Positions 57,824-64,000 of a DNA stretch of 64,000 nt are shown in pieces; the stretch's first letter is position 1; each line of letters begins with the position of its first letter. The DNA is taken from the NCBI RefSeq assembly GCF_000621585.1, contig NZ_JHXY01000007.1, positions 171,875-235,874 on the forward strand, in the 5' to 3' direction. A program made the position numbers and the translations under genes. This DNA comes from [Eubacterium] cellulosolvens LD2006 (GTDB lineage: Bacteria; Bacillota; Clostridia; Lachnospirales; Lachnospiraceae). The notes beneath the pieces are model-generated. The model was not told the DNA's origin. It saw nothing but the letters and a program-made list of their open reading frames with translations, and did not search any database.

Positions 57824-58180
57824 TCACTTCTTTTCAATCTTGTTCTCGTAGACAATGTAGTGCTCGTCGTGCAGAATTTTGATGAAGCGGGACAGTCTCG
57901 CGTAGAGCGGCTCCGCCTTCTCTCCGAACTTCTCTTTGACCGCCTGGGCGATCTCGTAGACGCTTTTCCTGCCGTCGATCTGCAGATAAACAAAGCTGCC
58001 GAAGTCATCCAGCTCAATCCGGCTGACCCTCGGCTTCCTGAACAATTTCTGCGCAAGGAAGTTGGCGAAGCCTCTGTGCTCCACCTGAATCTCCACATGG
58101 CCGGCGCTGTTCTTTACGGACGGATACAGCCGGTTCGCTCTCGGGATATAATCGAGAAAATTCTCTTTCTTTCGGGACAT
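57824..58180 (-). CDS. PqqD-like small protein
   Basis: This 118-residue protein has a C-terminal half (ELDDFGSFVYLQIDGRKS, then VYEIAQAVKEKFGEKAEPL and FIKILHDEHYIVYENK) that matches the PqqD winged-helix fold, which in peptide-modifying clusters recognises leader peptides. Here the N-terminal 55 residues are basic and unfamiliar, and no radical-SAM enzyme or precursor gene is in view, so peptide binding is only possible. Similar orphan proteins occur in Clostridia. The start follows GGAGAGAAATGT. It lies 75 bases upstream of pepD on the same strand. Confidence 0.7.
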   Translation of the reverse strand: MSRKKENFLDYIPRANRLYPSVKNSAGHVEIQVEHRGFANFLAQKLFRKPRVSRIELDDFGSFVYLQIDGRKSVYEIAQAVKEKFGEKAEPLYARLSRFIKILHDEHYIVYENKIEKK

Positions 58181-58621
58181 ACATTTCTCTCCTGTCTCTT
58201 AGCTTGACTTACGATATTGATCTACGGATCCACATACCGGCTGCCGCGCACACTCCTTATGCACACGCCGGCTCTGCCTGTACACAACGAAGCCGCCCGC
58301 ACACAGGCCCATATCCCCTGTGCACCGATTATAGCTCTGCGTGTTCAGAATTTCAAATTCCGGATATCTGTTCTTTCCAACCCACGGCAAAAACAGAGAA
58401 AAGTTTTCTGCCGCAAATTCGAAACAGCACACATTCGATAAATATACGTGTAGGGGAACCCCAAAGGAGTTTCCATAACAAATAATGCTCGCGCAACCTC
58501 CTTCCTCCAAGAGCGGATGCGAAACATCTACTCATCACGCGGGTATACATCCCAAAACCAGGATGAGGCCGCCGCACAGCATTTCATTCCTATGCTTTCC
58601 GTGCGACAGCCTCACACAAAT
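58181..58621. other. Gap between the PqqD-like gene and the OPT gene, with an element copy
   Basis: A hairpin at 58448-58479 (GTGTAGGGGAAC with GTTTCCATAAC around AAAGG) belongs to the dispersed family, and motif-like GCGGATGCGAAAC follows at 58511. Open frames through this stretch have no suitable start and contain the hairpin, so none is called. Confidence 0.4.
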
Positions 58622-58653
58622 CCGGCGCGCCTCAAAACGGGACGCGCCCGGAC
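58622..58653 (-). terminator. Terminator of the OPT transporter gene
   Basis: On the minus strand TCCGGGCGCG pairs with CGCGCCGGA (one bulge) and is followed by TTTGTG. It begins 4 bases past the stop codon. Confidence 0.75.
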
Positions 58654-58656
58654 CTC

Positions 58657-60546
58657 TTATGCAGTCTTTTTGCTCTTTTTGTTCATGAAGACACAGAGAA
58701 GGGCAACCAGTACCGCGAAGCATACGCAGCCGCCGATCTGTCCGAGATCAATCGTCTTGGAGATATCAAGATCAAGTTCGACTACGGCAAAGATTGCGAG
58801 AAGAACTCCGACAAGTCCCTCTCCGGCGATCAGACCGGAGCAGAACAGCGTACCGTTCTCAACTCTTCCCTTGCGCTCCTCCTCGGAGATCTTCTTATTC
58901 CTGTCTACCCAGAGACGAACAAGTCCGCCGACCATCATCGGTGTGGACAGGTAGATCGGAAGGTAGAGACCAACCGCGAACGGAAGAACCGGAATCTGAA
59001 GGATCTCAACAACAATGCCGAGGAAGACGCCTACGAATACGAGCGGCCATGGAAGGTTTCCGTCCATAACTCCCTCTACGATCATCTTCATCATACCAGC
59101 CTGCGGAGCCGGGAGCTCTGCGGATCCGTAGCCCCACGCCGCGTTGAGCAGGTAGAGAACAAAACCGATGGCAACGGCAGATACAGCAACGCCGAAGATC
59201 TCACCGAGCTGCTGTTTCCACGGCGTGGCGCCGACAACATAGCCGGTCTTCAGATCCTGTGAAGTATCGCCGGCAATCGCCGCGGAGATACAGATGACAG
59301 AACCGATGGAGATCGCTGCGATCATACCCTTCGTTCCGATATTTCCGGTAGCCTTGAGCACGATGGTCGCAACAAGCATGGTCGCGATTGTCATACCGGA
59401 AACCGGGTTGTTGGAACTTCCTACGATACCTACCATTCGGGCAGATACGGTAACAAAGAAGAAACCGAAGACGATGATCATGATGGCGCCGAGAAGGTTG
59501 ACCGGGATGTCCGGAGCAAGCCAGAGCGCGATGGCGATGGCGCCGATGCCGATCAGAACGAGGTTCATCGGAAGATCCTTTGTTGTTCTTGTGACAACGC
59601 TCTGCTTCTTCGAGATGCCCTTCATTGCGCCGGCAAAGGTGCGGACGATGAGCGGAAGGGATTTGATCAGAGAGATCACACCACCGCAGGCAACGGCGCC
59701 GGCACCGATGTACTTGATGTAGGACGCCCAGATTCCGCCGGTTCCAAGCTCAGCAACAGCGGCCTTCGCCGGGAAAAGAGCATCCGGGTTCAGACTTCCG
59801 AAGATGTACAGAAGCGGCATCAGAACGAACCACGCGATCGTACCGCCGGCCATCATGTAGGACGAAATCTTCGGTCCGCAGATGTAACCCACGCCGAGAA
59901 GGGAAGGAAGGACATCCATTCCGATACCGGCGCCCGGATAGTTCTTGAAATCATAGGTAACTTCTGACGGGAACAGTTTCAGTCCGTCCGCGATAAATTT
60001 GTAGACAGCCGCGATACCAAGACCCGCGAAGACAGTTCCTGCTTTCGCTCCACCCTCTTCTCCGGCGAGAAGAACTTCGGAACAAGCCTGGCCTTCCGGA
60101 TAAGGAAGGGTACCGTGCTCCTCAACGATCAGGGCGTTTCTCAGCGGAATCATGAAAAGAATTCCGAGTACGCCGCCGAGCAGAGCGATCAGAGCGATCG
60201 TAAGGATCGACGGAAGCTCCGTAGCTCCTTCTTCTGCCCACATAAAAAGCGCCGGAAGTGTGAAAATAGCTCCCGCCGCCAGGGACTCACCGGCCGAACC
60301 GATGGTCTGCACCATGTTATTCTCAAGGATGGAATCTCTGCGAAGAATCACGCGGATCACACCCTTGGAGATAACAGCTGCCGGGATTGAAGCGGAAATG
60401 GTAAGTCCGACTCTCAATCCGAGATAAGCGTTCGCTGCGCCGAACACGATCGCCAGAATTACACCAACGATGACAGAGACCGGTGTAATTTCCGGAAGGA
60501 TCTGATCAGCAGCAACGTAAGGCTTAAACTCCTCTTTGTTACTCAT
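58657..60546 (-). CDS. OPT-family oligopeptide transporter
   Basis: This protein of 629 residues has about 14-16 hydrophobic helices. Family motifs are visible near the N-terminus (VFGAANAYLGLRVGLTISAS, then SIPAAVISKGVIRVI) and later (LPYPEGQACSEVL, SSNNPVSGMTIA, AGDTSQDLKTGYVVGA). OPT proteins import oligopeptides, or metal chelates in some members, by proton-coupled symport. The start at 60546 follows AGGAGGAGTTTGTT. It stands alone between terminators. Substrate cannot be told from sequence. Confidence 0.95.
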   Translation of the reverse strand: MSNKEEFKPYVAADQILPEITPVSVIVGVILAIVFGAANAYLGLRVGLTISASIPAAVISKGVIRVILRRDSILENNMVQTIGSAGESLAAGAIFTLPALFMWAEEGATELPSILTIALIALLGGVLGILFMIPLRNALIVEEHGTLPYPEGQACSEVLLAGEEGGAKAGTVFAGLGIAAVYKFIADGLKLFPSEVTYDFKNYPGAGIGMDVLPSLLGVGYICGPKISSYMMAGGTIAWFVLMPLLYIFGSLNPDALFPAKAAVAELGTGGIWASYIKYIGAGAVACGGVISLIKSLPLIVRTFAGAMKGISKKQSVVTRTTKDLPMNLVLIGIGAIAIALWLAPDIPVNLLGAIMIIVFGFFFVTVSARMVGIVGSSNNPVSGMTIATMLVATIVLKATGNIGTKGMIAAISIGSVICISAAIAGDTSQDLKTGYVVGATPWKQQLGEIFGVAVSAVAIGFVLYLLNAAWGYGSAELPAPQAGMMKMIVEGVMDGNLPWPLVFVGVFLGIVVEILQIPVLPFAVGLYLPIYLSTPMMVGGLVRLWVDRNKKISEEERKGRVENGTLFCSGLIAGEGLVGVLLAIFAVVELDLDISKTIDLGQIGGCVCFAVLVALLCVFMNKKSKKTA

Positions 60547-61140
60547 AACAAACTCCTCCTGCAAATATGCAATTTTTGCCCGATAAAAAATACATCAGCA
60601 TCCTGGTCATCAGAAAAAAGCTTCCTATCCATTCTCTACGTCTTTATTTTTTATAAAGCAATTCGAAAGATATTATAAAAAAATGTGGCATACTCGTCAA
60701 ATTTCACCCTTGTCCGAAAGCAAAAGATATGCGGATTATGCATATTTATACAGTTATTTTTATTTGCAAACAGTCGTTTTCCGCGTACTCGCCAAAATAT
60801 TTACGGCAGAATGGTTTGAACAGTCCATTTGTTCGCCCTGCGTCAAGCCTAAAACCTTTTATAATTTCGCGGTATTATCTGCGTCCCAACGCAACATCTA
60901 CGCACATGCACGAGAAAACCAGAAAAATTACATCCGCTTTCGATTTCTGATATATATTTTCAATGTCGAATTTGCTGTTTTATTATTCATATTTATATAC
61001 AGTTTCAAAAAGCGTTTCAAAGCAGCATCCGCGCTCAATACATGTATACTATTCACTTTGGCGGTTTGCATTATGTCTACTCTTTGCAATTCTGTCACGA
61101 ACCATCCAACAGCTCCCAAAGACACCGTAAGCTATAAATA
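60547..61140. other. AT-rich gap upstream of the OPT gene
   Basis: This stretch contains T- and A-rich sequence, including TATAAT on the minus strand near 60673, but no complete promoter pair. Open frames on the plus strand (60683-61141) lack a ribosome-binding site and are not called. No RNA structure is evident. Confidence 0.3.
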
Positions 61141-61176
61141 ACCTCCCTGCCATCCGAATCCGGATGACAGGGAGGT
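61141..61176 (-). terminator. Terminator of the riboswitch-controlled gene
   Basis: The 16-base arms (ACCTCCCTG..ATCCG with CGGAT..CAGGGAGGT) have one internal mismatch and a 4-base loop. They lie 35 bases past the stop codon. A short TTATTTATAG tract follows on the minus strand. Confidence 0.8.
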
Positions 61177-61211
61177 AACTGCGCTACTTAAACGTCAGTA
61201 ACGACGGATGC

Positions 61212-62939
61212 TTATCCTTTGCCTTCGGTGTTTTCAGTTGCATTTACTTCCTTATCTGCTGCTTTTAATTCCTTATCCAGTTTCTCCGGGTCGTTTGTGG
61301 TCTTTTCGATGTAAGCGTCATGAGTCGCAATCACATCAAACGCATTACCCTCTTTTACGCCCCATCCTTTGATGTAGAGGGTCTCGTACTCGTTCTTATC
61401 TGTCGTGAAGAGATGCATACCAATCGGAAGATTCGGATTGCAGATTCTGAGTACATCAACCGGTCCCTCTTTCACTGCGTAGAATACCGGTCCGTCATTC
61501 GTCCAATCTCCTCTCTTTACAAGCTCCTTCACCTCATTTTCATCTGTGGTGTAGTGATGATCGGTCGTATTCTTGTTGTACAGACGGTATACAGGAATTG
61601 TATCATCGCTCTTCTTCGGTGCGATCCATGCATAATTCTCATCGATCCATCCGCCCTCCACGAGGATCTTCTTCTCAAGAGCGCTTGTAGAATACAGATG
61701 CTCACGTGTCACCTTATTGTAAAGTCTGTAAACAACCGTGGTGTTCTTTACAGCTTTATCGTAAGCTGCTTTGGCTGCCGTTAAATCATCAAGAACTTTC
61801 TCATAGGCAGTTTTGGCATCATCATAGGCTGTCTTAGCAGTTGCTACCGCATTCTTTGCATCATCAACTGCCTTTGCATCTGGTCCAGGCTTCTCTTCTG
61901 TCCCAATAGCCGCTATCAGTTCTTCACGTTTTTCGAGAAGAGCCTCAAAAGCCTCACGTTTAGTATTCTCTTTGCTGATTGCAGCCTTCAACATTTCATC
62001 CGTCTCATATTTAGCGGCGTTTTCAAGAGCCTCTTCATATACAGCCTTAGCTTCCGCAACCGGATCTTCAGTAGTCGCAGGCGCACCACCTTGTTCCGGA
62101 CTAGCTTCCGGCTCAGCTTCCGGTTCAGTTGACGGTTCAGGTGACGGTTCCGGTGACGGCTCAGCTTCCGGTTCAGTTGACGGTTCCGGTGACGGCTCAG
62201 CTTCCGGTTCAGTTGACGGTTCCGGTGACGGCTCAGCTTCCGGTTCAGTTGACGGTTCCGGTGACGGCTCAGCTTCCGGTTCAGTTGACGGTTCAGGTGA
62301 CGGTTCCGGTGACGGCTCAGCTTCCGGTTCAGTTGACGGTTCCGGTGACGGCTCAGCTTCCGGTTCAGTTGACGGTTCAGGTGACGGTTCCTGATGGAAA
62401 GGCATAAGCTGACCTTCTTTCAGAATACCTAAATCACGCAAACCTTCATCTCTGGTATTTATATAATTTTCCATTGATGAAAAAACCGCATTTATTGCAT
62501 TAAACGCATTTACTTCTGATGCTTTTGGTTCATGCGTCGTTGGATCAAGCAGTTTATCAATTACTCGGCTACGTCTCTCGTCAGCATCATTCTCAGCCTC
62601 TCTAAGCGCCTCATAAGCCTCAGCAATTTTTGTATCATTAAGCTCTTTCAATTCAGTCTCATCTGCTTTAAGCTTATCTTCTGCAGCTTTCTGCTTGTCT
62701 TCTGCTGTTTTATACGCAGTTTTCTTCTCTGTATATGCCGCTTTTGTATCTGTTACAGCTTTATCTGCGTCTTTTACTTTTTTCGCAAGCTCGTCGACAG
62801 TCTTCTTGTCTTCTGTCTTTTTCTCACTGCCGGCTGCCAGCGCCGTTGTGTCACCAGCATATGCTACTCCTGCCAATCCTGTAGCGGTTACTGATACCAC
62901 TGAAGCCAAAACAAGTGCCTTTACCATTTTGTTTTTCAT
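61212..62939 (-). CDS. Secreted coiled-coil / DUF5648-type repeat protein under a c-di-GMP riboswitch
   Basis: This exported protein of 575 residues has a signal peptide (about 1-28, GLAGVAYA) and a helical, heptad-like region (35-170). [13 protein letters not shown] repeat (about 180-280) follows, then a second helical region (285-400) and YRL repeats at the C-terminus (about 405-540). These read [40 protein letters not shown] and a third with [11 protein letters not shown]. The repeats resemble those at the N-termini of the GDPD-like proteins at 33.7-39.2 kb. The start at 62939 follows AAAGGAGCG. Control by c-di-GMP suggests an adhesin or matrix component. Function otherwise unknown. Confidence 0.75.
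   Translation of the reverse strand: MKNKMVKALVLASVVSVTATGLAGVAYAGDTTALAAGSEKKTEDKKTVDELAKKVKDADKAVTDTKAAYTEKKTAYKTAEDKQKAAEDKLKADETELKELNDTKIAEAYEALREAENDADERRSRVIDKLLDPTTHEPKASEVNAFNAINAVFSSMENYINTRDEGLRDLGILKEGQLMPFHQEPSPEPSTEPEAEPSPEPSTEPEAEPSPEPSPEPSTEPEAEPSPEPSTEPEAEPSPEPSTEPEAEPSPEPSTEPEAEPSPEPSPEPSTEPEAEPEASPEQGGAPATTEDPVAEAKAVYEEALENAAKYETDEMLKAAISKENTKREAFEALLEKREELIAAIGTEEKPGPDAKAVDDAKNAVATAKTAYDDAKTAYEKVLDDLTAAKAAYDKAVKNTTVVYRLYNKVTREHLYSTSALEKKILVEGGWIDENYAWIAPKKSDDTIPVYRLYNKNTTDHHYTTDENEVKELVKRGDWTNDGPVFYAVKEGPVDVLRICNPNLPIGMHLFTTDKNEYETLYIKGWGVKEGNAFDVIATHDAYIEKTTNDPEKLDKELKAADKEVNATENTEGKG
62105..62395 (-). repeat. 36-bp minisatellite encoding [12 protein letters not shown]
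   Basis: Tandem units built from GGCTCAGCTTCCGGTTCAG, TTGACGG and TTCCGGTGAC blocks give about seven copies, some lengthened by an extra GGTTCAGGTGAC. The spacer is Pro/Glu-rich and likely extended. Near-identical copies indicate recent expansion. Confidence 0.85.
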
Positions 62940-62991
62940 TCTGTACGCTCCTTTATTGTGTATTGACCAGTAAATAGATACCACTTGCATG

Positions 62992-63098
62992 AAAAAAAGA
63001 CGCCACAAACACTGATGTCTGTGACGCAGAGGAGTTGCAGCTGGCTGACATTTGACAGTCCCTATAGCTTTGCGTCGCAGACTTTCGTCTGTTTTGCC
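62992..63098 (-). promoter_or_regulatory. Cyclic-di-GMP-I (GEMM) riboswitch with terminator
   Basis: On the minus strand the sequence runs GGCAAAACAGAC, a GAAA tetraloop, GTCTG and then GACGCAAAGC, the hallmark core of class I c-di-GMP aptamers. A second arm (AGGGACTGTC...CAGCTGCAACTCC) follows. A terminator stem at 62999-63027 (GCGTCACAGACA with TGTTTGTGGCGTC) and a TTTTTTT tract complete the expression platform, 52 bases before the start codon. The G in GGCAAA fits c-di-GMP rather than cAMP-GMP binding. GACGC in the aptamer's 3' side is shared with the terminator, so ligand binding probably decides read-through. Confidence 0.9.
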
Positions 63099-63440
63099 AT
63101 GCATTATTTAATTTGTTCATAATCATTATATAATAGCTGAAAATATATTTTTATCCGCAAATATCACAAATATAAATATCTTTTTATATGCAATGTGATA
63201 CATATTGAATAGTTTTCATCTTATTATGATTGATATTCCATCGTATCTGCTATGCTTCGAAATCCATGAGTCATAACTGTCACACAGATCGCTGTGACTC
63301 AGATTGTTTTCTCTTCTGTATTGCGCTCATGGTTACAGATCTGTTGTTTTTTGATCAGGCATGGCAGACATCAAAACAATCACGATTGATCTAGTGCGCA
63401 ATTGTCATCCAAATTTAGGAATACCAGAGCCAGAATAACG

Positions 63441-63486
63441 AACAATAAGTAAGTCCGCGGCAAAGGCCGCGGACTTACTTATTGTT
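63441..63486 (-). terminator. Very strong hairpin beyond the tRNA genes
   Basis: There is a perfect 21-bp stem (63441-63461 with 63466-63486, core AAGTCCGCGG) and a 4-base loop. It lies 110 bases past tRNA-Cys and probably ends the tRNA (and rRNA) transcript. T-rich sequence is limited on both strands. Confidence 0.65.
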
Positions 63487-63514
63487 TGATCCTATTTACT
63501 ATTCCATTTTTTGT

Positions 63515-63546
63515 GTTATAGAAATTTCGGAGGAAGTTCTTATAAC
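63515..63546. repeat. Dispersed hairpin element, second CGGAGG-loop copy
   Basis: GTTATAGAAATTT and AAGTTCTTATAAC pair around CGGAGG, matching the form at 53925-53958 with different stem sequence. Confidence 0.55.
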
Positions 63547-63596
63547 ATAAAAAACGGTTTCAAGTACTGTGTACTCGAAACCATTCTTTTAAGAAG

Positions 63597-63668
63597 AGGC
63601 GTGAGCCGGATTTGAACCGGCGGATACTGGTGTTGCAGACCATTGCCTTACCACTTGGCTATCACGCC
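63597..63668 (-). tRNA. tRNA-Cys (GCA)
   Basis: The acceptor arms GGCGTGA and TCACGCC pair fully, the anticodon loop is CTGCAAC and the T arm contains GGTTCAAATCC. The 3' CCA is not encoded. Confidence 0.96.
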
Positions 63669-63789
63669 ATAACATATATGATTATATCAAACTTTGCTGA
63701 TAAATCAAGACGATTTTGAAACAATTTTCTCAATAATCAGAACTTTGTTTCAAAATGTGACTGCAGGAAGATCCTGCAGTCACTCGAAG

Positions 63790-63862
63790 CTCCCCGACCA
63801 GGACTCGAACCAGGGACATCATGATTAACAGTCATGCGCTCTACCGACTGAGCTATCGAGGA
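63790..63862 (-). tRNA. tRNA-Asn (GTT)
   Basis: The acceptor arms TCCTCGA and TCGGGGA pair with one G-U, the anticodon loop is CTGTTAA and the T arm contains GGTTCGAGTCC. The 3' CCA is not encoded. It lies 121 bases upstream of tRNA-Cys in transcription order. Confidence 0.96.
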
Positions 63863-64000
63863 ATACTTCTGAAGGTACCTACATACCTTCAAAACTGAAC
63901 ACACGAACTACCAAAGTCTGCATTTATTTTACAGAATCAGTCATTCAAAAGTGCTTCGCACTTTTTTTGATGATTCTCTTTACAGAATCGGTCATTCGAA
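63863..64000. other. Right edge, probable rRNA-operon spacer
   Basis: The ACCTTCAAAACTGAAC stretch resembles the spacer sequence that follows rRNA genes in clostridia. Two copies of TTACAGAATC-GTCATTC-A flank a small hairpin (AAAGTGC with GCACTTT). No rRNA sequence itself is inside the window. Confidence 0.4.

Noticed and set aside
58199..58510. 103-codon minus-strand frame between the OPT and PqqD-like genes
   Set aside because: It runs through a dispersed hairpin element, is Cys-rich without a pattern and has no family match.
63360..63438. Plus-strand 25-codon frame MADIKTITIDLVRNCHPNLG...
   Set aside because: Protein-like residues but no ribosome-binding site, no promoter and opposite orientation to everything else.

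Overview
The window reads as chromosome of a cellulolytic Lachnospiraceae-type Clostridium (Firmicutes, roughly 50 % GC). The strongest clue to species is the gene at 29809-33255. It encodes exactly 1148 residues as signal peptide, CBM, GH5, linker, CBM, GH5, linker and short tail. From memory this matches Cel5A of [Eubacterium] cellulosolvens, the founding source of CBM65; this was not checked by alignment. Every gene I accept, tRNAs included, lies on the minus strand, so all operons read right to left.

Layout in descending coordinate order, which is the direction of transcription. The right edge (63.6-64.0 kb) holds tRNA-Asn and tRNA-Cys and probably borders an rRNA operon. At 61.2-63.1 kb a c-di-GMP-I riboswitch with its own terminator precedes a repeat-rich secreted protein. 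At 54-60.6 kb are housekeeping genes: an OPT transporter, a PqqD-like protein, the dipeptidase pepD, and rpsB-tsf. At 50.8-53.8 kb a membrane GGDEF protein is followed by an orphan solute-binding lipoprotein. At 48.7-50.6 kb is a GH10 xylanase, then mgtE with a leader ORF. The stretch 29.8-46.3 kb is an island of exported proteins: a beta-helix protein with InlB-like repeats, a GH26 mannanase, three GDPD-like proteins (four GDPD-like domains) and Cel5A. At 23.7-29.2 kb are an SLC13-type transporter, a membrane GDPD, an esterase and citrate synthase. At 18.4-23.3 kb are a beta-helix protein sharing its terminal modules with the GH48 cellulase, a PLC-like protein and a DUF438 protein. At 14.1-18.2 kb is a four-subunit 2-oxoacid:ferredoxin oxidoreductase operon with a LysR regulator and a paired operator. 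At 12.5-13.9 kb are a methyltransferase-like gene and a 43-codon gene with its own promoter and terminator. At 8.2-11.8 kb is the GH48 cellulase. At 1-7.7 kb is a V-type ATPase operon whose end lies beyond the left edge.

Functionally, the exported enzymes cover cellulose (GH48, GH5), xyloglucan and other beta-glucans (CBM65), mannan (GH26) and xylan (GH10), but no complete dockerin or cohesin is visible. Instead two other tagging schemes appear. One is a pair of N- and C-terminal modules around the GH48 and beta-helix cargo. The other is a short K-R-V-[KR]-Y...D-L-D-G-N tail on Cel5A and the xylanase. The GDPD-like proteins form a distinct family in which the usual His-Arg pair is His-Met. 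Their DUF5648-type N-terminal repeats also occur in the riboswitch-controlled protein. These three observations are the best candidates for an undescribed surface system.

Intergenic DNA is rich in structure: a dispersed hairpin family, a pair of repeats with compensatory stem changes, a GC-rich multi-hairpin segment after the beta-helix gene, and many intrinsic terminators.
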